DNA from: an uncultured Clostridia bacterium | GTDB taxonomy: Bacteria; Bacillota; Clostridia; Christensenellales; UBA1242 | Assembly: GCA_944363385.1 (NCBI GenBank) | Contig: CALVUB010000053.1 | Coordinates: 1-5,748, forward strand | DNA length: 5,748 bases | Direction of reading: 5' to 3' | In this document: piece after piece, positions 1 to 5,718 of the stretch | Layout: each line of letters opens with the position of its first letter | Numbering within the stretch: the stretch's first letter is position 1 | Position numbers and translations under genes: made by a program | Notes under the pieces: generated by a model | Told to the model about the DNA's origin: nothing | Seen by the model: the letters and a program-made list of their open reading frames with translations, nothing else | Database searches by the model: none

Positions 1-237
1 TATTTCTTTTTCGGTTATTTTGTCCTTTATACATCCTGCTGCCACTTGTAGTAAATGTGCACCAATTCCAAGGGCTCCCAATATAGGCACAACTGGATGT
101 ATTAAAACCCCCATAGTCACACCTAACATTGCTATTGTAGCCGCAGTTCCGAGATAGAGAATTTTGTTGCTTTTTAACACTCCACCTTTTCTTTTTTCTT
201 TACCATCTGTATTTTTTTTCTTATAATTATCTGCCAT
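1..237 (-). CDS. Partial membrane protein of unknown function (N-terminal 79 residues)
   Basis: Open from an ATG at 237 to the left edge of the window, so only 79 codons are seen and the C-terminus is missing. The start is supported by a GGAGG ribosome binding site at 245-249 with a 7-base gap, and by a perfect promoter just upstream. The first 25 residues are hydrophilic and rich in Lys. Residues about 26-47 (beginning ILYLGTAATI) and about 49-70 are hydrophobic and read as two membrane helices or one helical hairpin, followed by a charged stretch (KDKITEKE). The basic N-terminus predicts a cytoplasmic N-end. I do not recognise a family. No hairpin terminator lies between it and the four-gene SPFH operon upstream, so it could also be reached by read-through, but its own promoter suggests separate control. 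Confidence 0.8.
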   Translation of the reverse strand, partial: MADNYKKKNTDGKEKRKGGVLKSNKILYLGTAATIAMLGVTMGVLIHPVVPILGALGIGAHLLQVAAGCIKDKITEKEI

Positions 238-264
238 CTCAATTCCTCCGTGATCTTTAAAAGT

Positions 265-284
265 ATTATAACATGTTTTATAAT
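265..284. repeat. Small inverted repeat overlapping the -10 box
   Basis: ATTATAA (265-271) and TTATAAT (278-284) are perfect 7-base inverted arms around a 6-base centre, CATGTT. The left arm contains the -10 hexamer and the right arm lies in the spacer, a position where a repressor could block RNA polymerase. The arms are pure A/T in an AT-rich region, so chance is a real alternative. Confidence 0.3.
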
Positions 285-293
285 CACTGTCAA
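265..293 (-). promoter_or_regulatory. Perfect sigma-A-type promoter with extended -10
   Basis: Read on the minus strand: TTGACA (plus-strand 288-293), a 17-base spacer, then TATAAT (265-270), with TGT directly before the -10, giving an extended -10 as well. The expected transcription start is near 258, about 20 bases before the ATG at 237. The -35 box begins only a few bases after the TAG stop of the preceding 145-residue gene. Both hexamers match the consensus at every position, so this is predicted to be a strong vegetative promoter for the partial gene at 1-237. Confidence 0.85.
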
Positions 294-296
294 CTG

Positions 297-734
297 CTAT
301 TTTTCTTCCTGCTTTTCTTCTTCTTTTTTGCGCTCATGATAATTTTTGTAGCCAACCTTATGATTGTCGCCTTCGTCCCATTTTTTGCCTGCCGTTGCTA
401 AAATTGTTATCATAAAGCCAACCGCAACCACCACTGCGATGATTGGAATAACTAGATTGTCAGGAATTGTTATAGCTGAAACAAGGCAAAGAACTGCACA
501 AACGATAAGCGCTACGCCAAACCAAATCTTTAATTTTTTGACAGTTGTTGCGTCTTTTTGAAAAATACCATTAAGCATAAAAATCAGACCTATTCCACCG
601 CACAAAAGCACGCCTGCCCATGCAAGTGAAAAAGCGCCAAAAGTTTCTGGAATTGTAAGCGACAAAATCCAAAATACTGCCGCTGCCACAACCACAAGTC
701 CACCTAAAATTTTATAAATAAAATTTCTGCTCAT
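297..734 (-). CDS. Four-helix integral membrane protein of unknown function
   Basis: A 145-residue protein that is mostly membrane. Hydrophobic segments lie at about 7-27, 35-56, 69-89 and 93-114, with short loops and a basic linker (KKLK) between helices 2 and 3. The tail (about 117-145) is highly charged and ends in a Lys/Glu-rich stretch. The basic residues suggest that both ends and the middle loop are cytoplasmic. The start at 734 has a full AAGGAGG site, which overlaps the TAA stop of the gene before it, with a 10-base gap between genes. It is the last gene of the SPFH operon, so it may be a membrane partner of that assembly; this is inference from position. I do not recognise the family. 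It occupies the slot where a further membrane component might be expected, but no similarity to B. subtilis YdjH is evident by eye. Confidence 0.85.
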   Translation of the reverse strand: MSRNFIYKILGGLVVVAAAVFWILSLTIPETFGAFSLAWAGVLLCGGIGLIFMLNGIFQKDATTVKKLKIWFGVALIVCAVLCLVSAITIPDNLVIPIIAVVVAVGFMITILATAGKKWDEGDNHKVGYKNYHERKKEEEKQEEK

Positions 735-744
735 TTTTCCCTCC

Positions 745-1143
745 TTATCTTAAAACCACATTGTGTGAAACTGCCGAAATTTTTTCACCTTCAGCCAAAA
801 CGATGCTTGAAAGGTGTTTATATTCTTTGACAAGTCCACCAACTCTTATATAAAAACTGTTGTTGCCGTCACCTGACAAAATAGTATACTTGCCTGGCAA
901 AAGTCCACCTTTGCCCACAATATACTGCTTGCCCTGTTGCAAGATTATATCGCCTTTATTAAGCGTTACAACAGCATTGTTTTGCTCGTCTACTGTGTTG
1001 CTGTTTTTTGTATAACGAACACCGCCTGAAATGTCAATCTTGTCATTTTTATCTTTTCCTCTTACAACGCTCACAATAAGAGCAATTGCAAGCACAAGAT
1101 TTATCACTCCAGAAAAAATTAAAAGAATTTCAATTGTATTCAT
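745..1143 (-). CDS. Single-pass membrane protein with a beta-rich soluble domain
   Basis: A 132-residue protein. Residues about 4-27 form one hydrophobic helix, followed by a positive patch (RGKDKNDK), which places the soluble part in the cytoplasm by the positive-inside rule. Residues about 57-131 alternate hydrophobic and polar residues with many Gly turns (KGDIILQQGKQYIVGKGG, then LLPGKYTIL and a final VVLR), which suggests a compact beta-sandwich or barrel. There are no Cys ligands and no evident catalytic motif. The start at 1143 has a GGGGAGGG site 4 bases upstream, and only 12 bases separate it from the YdjG-like gene before it. Function unknown. Its position in an SPFH operon and its cytoplasmic domain suggest an adaptor or scaffold at the inner membrane face. 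Confidence 0.85.
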   Translation of the reverse strand: MNTIEILLIFSGVINLVLAIALIVSVVRGKDKNDKIDISGGVRYTKNSNTVDEQNNAVVTLNKGDIILQQGKQYIVGKGGLLPGKYTILSGDGNNSFYIRVGGLVKEYKHLSSIVLAEGEKISAVSHNVVLR

Positions 1144-1155
1144 ATTTCCCTCCCC

Positions 1156-2244
1156 TTAACTAAAAAGATACAGCAAAATTATTCCAGCAATAAGCAATAA
1201 AATTACAAACACGGTCAAGCAAACTTTTCCTGCCGAAACAGGTGTTTTTCCTGCGACTTTTCCATTTTCGCCATTGACAAAAAAGTTGTAAATTTTGTTT
1301 CTATAGCGATAATTTCCTACATATATTGGCACAAGAATATATTTGTAGCTGGCACTTAAAAATTTTGTATTGACAGAAAGGCTATATTTTACATCATAAT
1401 TATATCTTTTTAAGATTGAATTTTCAATTGAGTTTTTTATAATCTCCTTTCCTTCTTCCCAACACTCTTTGCCCTCTTTGTTGTAAGTGTTTGCGCCAAA
1501 GCCAATAAGATATTCTGGCTTGTATGCCAATGCGTTTTTTGTGGAGAAAGGTTGCAAACGATTGACTATGTCGATTGGTATTATGCTTGAAGCTTGAACG
1601 AGAAGGTCGTCAAAGGTTCTGTCAATATCGCCTTGAATGTTGAAAACTCTGGTTCTTGTTTCTGTGACAACCTTGCCGTTTATATGGCGCGTGACTGTGT
1701 AATGTTTGCCAAGTTGACCATGATAGTCCGATTGTGTTGTTGAGTCAAAAGTAAACACTGGATTGTAAACGCCATGCAAATTTTCTGTTTTTGCGCTCTT
1801 TTTAAATTTTCTAGGCGCATACAATTTTTTTCTGACAAACTTAGTGGCATTTAAACTTGCTGTTTTTTTGTCTATCTTAAATGGAATTATCCCTTGCGGT
1901 TTAAGTCCAGGCAATTCTTCCACTTTAATCACATTTTTTGTGCCACAAAAAGGACAAATATGACTGACTTCTTGGTTGTCAACAATTTCTTTTGCACCAC
2001 AGCTTTGGCACTGATAGACCTCGGCCTCTTTCCAAACCTCGCCTTTTGAAATAAGCTCATTTAAATTGCGCTCGACGACAATCTCGTCCATTTTGCCTTT
2101 TATGTCAAAAAGGCTTCCGCAATAAAGGCATTTGAGCTTTTGCGTTTTGGCGTCAAAAACACTGCCTCCACCACAATTTGTGCATTTGAATGTTGTCACA
2201 TCAATGTTGTCATCTGAATAAAGCTTCTTTTCAATATCAGTCAT
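1156..2244 (-). CDS. Zinc-ribbon protein with C-terminal membrane anchor (YdjG-like)
   Basis: A 362-residue protein. Two four-Cys zinc ribbons are visible at the N-terminus: C21-x2-C24 with C39-x2-C42, and C79-x2-C82 with C97-x2-C100. A mixed soluble region (about 110-325) follows, and the last 22 residues form one strongly hydrophobic segment, so the protein is tail-anchored with its bulk in the cytoplasm. This layout, next to an SPFH gene, resembles B. subtilis YdjG, which with YdjH and YdjI recruits PspA to the membrane; that role is known for the relatives and inferred here. Such proteins are often labelled as helicase or primosomal N' because of the ribbons, but no helicase motif is visible. 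The ATG at 2244 follows AAAAGG with a 7-base gap. The site overlaps the preceding stop codon and the intergenic gap is 11 bases, so translational coupling is likely. Confidence 0.85.
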   Translation of the reverse strand: MTDIEKKLYSDDNIDVTTFKCTNCGGGSVFDAKTQKLKCLYCGSLFDIKGKMDEIVVERNLNELISKGEVWKEAEVYQCQSCGAKEIVDNQEVSHICPFCGTKNVIKVEELPGLKPQGIIPFKIDKKTASLNATKFVRKKLYAPRKFKKSAKTENLHGVYNPVFTFDSTTQSDYHGQLGKHYTVTRHINGKVVTETRTRVFNIQGDIDRTFDDLLVQASSIIPIDIVNRLQPFSTKNALAYKPEYLIGFGANTYNKEGKECWEEGKEIIKNSIENSILKRYNYDVKYSLSVNTKFLSASYKYILVPIYVGNYRYRNKIYNFFVNGENGKVAGKTPVSAGKVCLTVFVILLLIAGIILLYLFS

Positions 2245-2255
2245 CAGTTTACCTT

Positions 2256-3287
2256 TTATTTAAGTTTCTTTCCACATTCTGGACAGAATTTTGCATTTGG
2301 TTTGACTTCGCTTCCGCATTCTGGACAGGTAAGCGCAAGTCTTTCACCACACTCTGGGCAGAATTTTGCACGAGCTGAAACTTGAGCGTTGCAACTTGGA
2401 CAAACTCTTCCTGCATGCTGATTTTGCTTTTGAGTGCTTGCCATGTTTTGCATGTTGTTTGCAAAGATGTTTCCAAGTCCCATGCCCATGCCAAGTCCCA
2501 TGCCTGCGCCCATTGTTCCGCCTGCCTGACCTGGATTTTTTGCAGCTTCTTTCATCGCCTCAAGGGTCTCAACTTGAGTGTAAACATCAATGTTTCCACG
2601 AAGCATTCCAAGGCTTGTGTTTTTGTCGAGTGCTTTTTCAAGCTCTTCTGGAAGAGAGAAACTTTCAAACACAAAATTTGTAAGTTTGATGCCAATTGCC
2701 TTAAACTCTTCAGCAACTTTTGCTTCCACCATTTTTGAAAGTTCTTGAAGGTTTGCTGCCATATCAAGAACGGAGATTTTGCTTTCGCCGATTGCGTCAG
2801 AAATTCCGCTCAGCACCATGCTTCTAAGATAATCAGTGATTTGCGAAGCATTGTAACTTGCAAGTGTTCCGCTTAAGTTTTTCATAAATTCGTAAGCATC
2901 GTCAACTTTGAAAGCGTAGTTGCCAAATCCGCGTATGCGCACTGCGCCATAGTCTTTGTCGCGAACAATAATTGGATTGACTGTTCCCCACTTTTGATTT
3001 GTAAATTGTTTTGTGTTGACAAAATAGATGTCTGACTTGAAAGGTGTTTCAAATCCATATTTCCAAGACATAAGTTTTGTCAAAATTGGAAGATTGTCGG
3101 TGTCAAGTTTGTAAAATCCTGGCAAAAAGACATCGGCAAGTCTGCCTTTGTCAACAAAAATTGCCACTTGGCTTTCTCTGACAGTAAGAGCTGAACCTTT
3201 GTTTACATGGTCTTTGCTGATTGGATATTTATAGACAATAAGGTCACTGCCTGTGTCTGTCCATTCAATGTTCTTTAAAATTCCCAT
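2256..3287 (-). CDS. SPFH/band-7 domain protein with tandem C-terminal zinc ribbons (YdjI-like)
   Basis: A 343-residue protein. Residues about 25-245 match the SPFH (band 7) fold of the YdjI / virion-core-protein-like type, including VNPIIVRDKDYGAVRIRGFG and a later helical stretch (MAANLQELSKMVEAKVAEEF). There is no N-terminal membrane helix, so it is probably a peripheral cytoplasmic protein that oligomerises on partners. A flexible Gly/Met-rich linker (about 253-282, with GMGLGMGMGLG) leads to two zinc ribbons, C296/C299/C310/C313 and C321/C324/C335/C338, which are near-copies of each other (both contain KFCPECG). In B. subtilis the homologue YdjI helps recruit PspA during envelope stress; that is family knowledge. 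It is the first gene of a four-gene operon, with AGGAG at 3294-3298 six bases before the ATG and a promoter about 30 bases upstream. No pspA-like gene is visible in this window. Confidence 0.92.
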   Translation of the reverse strand: MGILKNIEWTDTGSDLIVYKYPISKDHVNKGSALTVRESQVAIFVDKGRLADVFLPGFYKLDTDNLPILTKLMSWKYGFETPFKSDIYFVNTKQFTNQKWGTVNPIIVRDKDYGAVRIRGFGNYAFKVDDAYEFMKNLSGTLASYNASQITDYLRSMVLSGISDAIGESKISVLDMAANLQELSKMVEAKVAEEFKAIGIKLTNFVFESFSLPEELEKALDKNTSLGMLRGNIDVYTQVETLEAMKEAAKNPGQAGGTMGAGMGLGMGMGLGNIFANNMQNMASTQKQNQHAGRVCPSCNAQVSARAKFCPECGERLALTCPECGSEVKPNAKFCPECGKKLK

Positions 3288-3316
3288 TTCCTTCTCCTAT
3301 TTTCTAATATATGTAT

Positions 3317-3345
3317 ATTTTAACATATTAAGTTTTTTATTGCAA
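3317..3345 (-). promoter_or_regulatory. Probable sigma-A promoter of the SPFH operon
   Basis: Read on the minus strand: TTGCAA (3340-3345), a 17-base spacer, then TAAAAT (3317-3322), preceded by TGT, an extended -10. The -35 matches TTGACA at four of six positions and the -10 matches TATAAT at five of six. The expected start is near 3310, giving a leader of about 20 bases before the ATG at 3287. It lies between the dnaJ terminator and the SPFH gene, where a new transcription unit should begin. No CIRCE-type heat-shock operator is seen next to it. Confidence 0.65.
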
Positions 3346-3376
3346 ACATTTTGATATAAAATGATTGGGTTAAACT

Positions 3377-3483
3377 AAAAAAAGGCTTATGAGCGCTGAA
3401 AATTCTTTCAGCAAGGGCAAAAAATTTTTTGCCCTAAAAAAATGAAAAATGGAATCCATTTTTCACTTTTTTGCTCATAAGCC
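3377..3483 (-). terminator. Branched intrinsic terminator of the dnaJ unit
   Basis: Starting two bases after the dnaJ TAG stop, the minus strand reads GGCTTATGAGC (plus 3473-3483), three internal hairpins, then GCTCATAAGCC (plus 3384-3394) and seven Ts (plus 3377-3383). An 11-bp stem followed directly by a T run is the form of a Rho-independent terminator, but the loop is replaced by about 78 bases of further hairpins. On the plus strand no comparable T run follows the stem directly, so the direction is dnaJ-side termination. Confidence 0.7.
3384..3483. repeat. 100-base cloverleaf-forming inverted-repeat element
   Basis: Four perfect or near-perfect stems pack into one four-way junction. The outer stem is 3384-3394 with 3473-3483 (11 bp). 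Hairpin 1 is 3395-3401 with 3406-3412 (7 bp, loop ATTC) and abuts the outer stem. Hairpin 2 is a 22-base perfect palindrome at 3414-3435 with A6T6 at its centre and GGGC/GCCC arms. Hairpin 3 is 3443-3452 with 3456-3465 (10 bp, loop AAT), extended by six A-T pairs (3436-3441 with 3467-3472) across one mismatch, and it abuts the outer stem. Only A3413 is left unpaired at the junction. There is no coding potential and no transposase. It could be a structured terminator, a small non-autonomous mobile element with 11-base terminal inverted repeats, or a structured RNA. Confidence 0.7.
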
Positions 3484-3485
3484 AC

Positions 3486-4610
3486 CTATTTTTTCATCTT
3501 TTTCAAGAAATTGTTGTATTTTGTATAGTCATTGTCGTTATAGCCACTAGCAAGTTGCTCAAGAAGCGCTTTACTGTTTTTGCTGAGCGACTTTGGACAT
3601 TCTGCCTTTATCGTGATAAGCAAATCACCATATCTGTCTTTGTTGAGAACTTTGACGCCTCGTCCTTTAAGCCTCATCATTGTTCCACTTGGCGTAAGAT
3701 CAGGAATGGTCAAGCTATAGTTTCCATTAAGAGTTGGCACATCGACTTTGCCACCTAAAAGAGTTGTCGTGAAAGGCAGATAAAGATCCATATACAAATC
3801 ATTGCCCTTTCTTGTCAAAATTGGATGACTTGCAACGGTGATATGCACATTTAGGTCGCCATTTATGCCTTCCTTAAGTGGAGCATTGCCTTCACCTCTC
3901 ATTCTCAAGGTCTGTCCATTGTCAATTCCTGCAGGCACTTTGATGGTGATGGTCTTTTGAGTGCGTTTATAACCCTTTCCAGAGCAAGCTTCACATTTTT
4001 CTCTGACAATTTTGCCTGTTCCTTCACACTTTGGACAAACACTTTCTCTTATTGTTGTGCCAAAGAGAGTGTTTTGCTGAAAACGAACTCGCCCAGTGCC
4101 TTGACAAGAAGTGCAAGTGGTAAATTCTCTGCCATTTTTTGCGCCTGTTCCATTACAGCTAGAACATTTGTCAATCTTGCCAATAGTCACCGTCTTTTCA
4201 GCGCCAAAGCAAGCCTCTTCAAAAGACAAATTCATTGAAATGTCGATATCTTCACCTTTTTGCAAAGTTTGCCTTCCACTTCGGCTTCCACCAAAAGCAG
4301 AAAAAATGTCTGAAAAGATATCAGAAAAGCCACCGCCTCCGCCAAAGAAATCTTCAAAGCCACCTTGCGCGCCACCAGCGCCAAAAGGATTGCCTTCGGC
4401 AGAACCAAACTGGTCATAGTTTGCCCTTTTCTTTGGGTCGCCAAGCACTTCGTATGCTTCATTTATTTCTTTAAACTTGTTTGCGGCTTCTTCTGTTTTA
4501 TTAAGGTCTGGGTGATATTTTTTTGCAAGCCTTCGGTAAGCAGATTTGATTTCGTCTTCGCTTGCCCCTTTGTCCACCCCAAGAATTGAATAATAATCTT
4601 TATTTGCCAT
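3486..4610 (-). CDS. dnaJ: Chaperone protein DnaJ (type I Hsp40)
   Basis: A 374-residue co-chaperone that binds unfolded protein and stimulates the ATPase of DnaK. The J domain spans about 2-68 with the HPD motif at 33-35. A Gly/Phe-rich region (about 69-115) carries two successive DIF motifs. The zinc-binding domain has all four CxxCxGxG repeats, beginning at C149, C166, C192 and C206, so both zinc sites are complete. The C-terminal substrate-binding and dimerisation region is full length (about 215-374). The start chosen is ATG at 4610, giving [11 protein letters not shown] as in DnaJ proteins generally. An in-frame ATG at 4655 would add 15 residues that lie inside the upstream gene and is rejected. 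AAGGA at 4616-4620 is the binding site. The first 11 bases overlap the upstream metallopeptidase gene, so translation is probably coupled. Confidence 0.98.
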   Translation of the reverse strand: MANKDYYSILGVDKGASEDEIKSAYRRLAKKYHPDLNKTEEAANKFKEINEAYEVLGDPKKRANYDQFGSAEGNPFGAGGAQGGFEDFFGGGGGFSDIFSDIFSAFGGSRSGRQTLQKGEDIDISMNLSFEEACFGAEKTVTIGKIDKCSSCNGTGAKNGREFTTCTSCQGTGRVRFQQNTLFGTTIRESVCPKCEGTGKIVREKCEACSGKGYKRTQKTITIKVPAGIDNGQTLRMRGEGNAPLKEGINGDLNVHITVASHPILTRKGNDLYMDLYLPFTTTLLGGKVDVPTLNGNYSLTIPDLTPSGTMMRLKGRGVKVLNKDRYGDLLITIKAECPKSLSKNSKALLEQLASGYNDNDYTKYNNFLKKMKK

Positions 4611-5622
4611 AATTTTCCTTTTTATTTTCAATTGCTTTTGAAATCTCATTAGCAATTTCTATATAGTTCTCTTCAAAAGTTTTATTGTCTCGCATATGTT
4701 CTTCTAGTTTATCAGCAACTGCAATTAAAATATCTTTTGAATAACCATGCTTTGCATGCATTTCAAAAAACCAATCTAGATTTTTTGAGTGCTGCCTTAT
4801 AAAACTAAGTTGAATTGCTCGAATCACATACTCACATATAATAGAAAAACGGTCAGAATATGCGTTTTTTGCAAGCAAATCGCGCCCTTTTTTAGTTAAT
4901 TGAGGTTTATCAATTTCATTCCAATATTTTTCTGTCAATGGATTGACAAATGAGTGAGAAAATTCGTGTAAAAAGAAAGATTTTTCACCAGTACTATTAT
5001 ATCCCCAAATATTATCGACATTGCCCTCTTTGTCGCCCATTTTGCTCATAGTGCAAAAGATGTTGTTTCCATTAAAATAGCCATAGCCACCATTTGTCAA
5101 TAATAACGCCAGATTTACAGTAAACTGTTTTTCATCAACATTCATTTTCAGCTTTTTCATAAAGGATATAACTTCATCAAGATCAAAACACGAATTAAAT
5201 GAATCAACTTCCTGCTGATAATAATCTTTATGTTGCTGGAAGAATTCTTCGAAATTTGATTCCCTTGCCATAGCTTTCAATTCTTTGAGAAAATCTAAAA
5301 CCAGTTTTGATTTTTTTAACCTATTTGCAAAAGGATATTCATTTTGTCCATGAAAGTTCCACTCCTCATCAACGAATAGCATAAGTTGAACAGGTGCGTC
5401 ATAAGAAAATGAAAGCTTTTCAATAACCTCATTTAACAATTTTATTGCTTTATGGTTTTTAAATTTGGAGAAATATTTGTTAACCTCTTCAAGATATGGG
5501 TAATTTTTTAAATCGCTAACCAAATGATAAAACTTATCATGATAATCAGAAAGTCTTAAACAAATCCCCAACATTTCTATTCTTTTATCAATTTTGACAC
5601 TTACTTTTTCCGTTTCTGCCAT
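4600..5622 (-). CDS. Putative zinc metallopeptidase, DUF4932-like
   Basis: A 340-residue protein with a gluzincin-type zinc site: [14 protein letters not shown] places His219, catalytic Glu220 and His223, and Glu264 in [10 protein letters not shown] is a good candidate for the third ligand. The [10 protein letters not shown] signature and the downstream E-x-x-x-RA match my memory of the DUF4932 family, whose substrate is unknown. There is no signal peptide or membrane segment, so it is probably cytoplasmic. The N-terminal half is helical and charged. The ATG at 5622 is preceded by only a weak AAGAG; a strong GGGAGGAG at 5645-5652 is 22 bases away, too far to serve it. The gene lies between probable dnaK and dnaJ and overlaps dnaJ by 11 bases. 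Its DNA is poorer in G+C than dnaJ (15-17 per 60 in three sampled rows against 24-27). Role in protein quality control is inference from location. Confidence 0.85.
   Translation of the reverse strand: MAETEKVSVKIDKRIEMLGICLRLSDYHDKFYHLVSDLKNYPYLEEVNKYFSKFKNHKAIKLLNEVIEKLSFSYDAPVQLMLFVDEEWNFHGQNEYPFANRLKKSKLVLDFLKELKAMARESNFEEFFQQHKDYYQQEVDSFNSCFDLDEVISFMKKLKMNVDEKQFTVNLALLLTNGGYGYFNGNNIFCTMSKMGDKEGNVDNIWGYNSTGEKSFFLHEFSHSFVNPLTEKYWNEIDKPQLTKKGRDLLAKNAYSDRFSIICEYVIRAIQLSFIRQHSKNLDWFFEMHAKHGYSKDILIAVADKLEEHMRDNKTFEENYIEIANEISKAIENKKENYGK
4605..4624 (-). repeat. Direct repeat copy 2, over the dnaJ start codon
   Basis: This 20-base segment includes the dnaJ ribosome binding site, ATG and GCA codon. 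It matches 5617-5637, over the start of the metallopeptidase gene, at every position except one extra base in that copy. Both copies have the same orientation and sit at the same functional position, bracketing the 340-codon gene. Confidence 0.65.
4616..4620 (-). promoter_or_regulatory. dnaJ ribosome binding site inside the upstream gene
   Basis: AAGGA on the minus strand, five bases before the dnaJ ATG at 4610. It lies wholly within the last codons of the metallopeptidase gene, whose stop codon (4600-4602) is inside dnaJ. It fixes the dnaJ start and makes coupling between the two genes likely. Confidence 0.75.
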
Positions 5623-5637
5623 AATTTTCTCTTTTTA
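5617..5637 (-). repeat. Direct repeat copy 1, over the metallopeptidase start codon
   Basis: A 21-base segment covering the weak ribosome binding site, ATG and GCA codon of the metallopeptidase gene. It equals the dnaJ start segment at 4605-4624 plus one inserted base, which turns AAGGA into AAGAGA on the minus strand. See the partner copy. Confidence 0.65.
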
Positions 5638-5666
5638 AAAGATTCTCCTCCCATATTTTGCCATCG

Positions 5667-5697
5667 GGGGCAAGCAAAACAAATTGCTTAAATCCCC
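5667..5697 (-). other. Intercistronic hairpin after probable dnaK
   Basis: In the 96-base gap between the probable dnaK stop and the metallopeptidase ATG, GGGG and CCCC (5694-5697 and 5667-5670) flank a 6-bp stem AAGCAA/TTGCTT with a 6-base loop. The two stems are separated by a small asymmetric internal loop (4 bases against 1). No T run follows on the minus strand, so it is unlikely to terminate. It may stabilise the 3' end of the dnaK message or lower downstream expression. Confidence 0.4.
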
Positions 5698-5718
5698 TTA
5701 AAGCACTTTTTATTAAAA

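Noticed and set aside
2190..2738. Plus-strand open frames opposite the SPFH and YdjG-like genes
   Set aside because: They are antisense to strongly supported genes, have low-complexity Cys/Phe-rich translations, and no ribosome binding sites or promoters.
3288..3383. CIRCE heat-shock operator or riboswitch upstream of the SPFH operon
   Set aside because: No TTAGCACTC / GAGTGCTAA arms are present, and the predicted leader of about 20 bases is too short for a riboswitch.
3384..3483. tRNA or other tRNA-like gene, because of the cloverleaf shape
   Set aside because: Arm lengths do not fit a tRNA, and there is no GTTC T-loop, no D-loop pattern and no 7-base anticodon loop. The loops are 3-4 bases.
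3384..3483. Integron attC site
   Set aside because: No GTTRRRY / RYYYAAC ends are seen and no integrase is present. The perfect multi-hairpin layout differs from the single imperfect attC hairpin.
3957..4589. Plus- and minus-strand overlapping frames within dnaJ
   Set aside because: They are by-products of the Cys- and Gly-rich dnaJ sequence. The dnaJ frame itself is complete with all motifs.
4611..4655. Longer DnaJ start at 4655 adding 15 residues
   Set aside because: The added residues lie inside the metallopeptidase coding region and are unlike any DnaJ N-terminus. ATG at 4610 gives the family-typical MANKDYY start with AAGGA five bases upstream.
5645..5652. GGGAGGAG as the ribosome binding site of the metallopeptidase
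   Set aside because: It lies 22 bases before the ATG at 5622. The nearer ATG at 5662 gives only nine codons before a stop and is upstream of the site.
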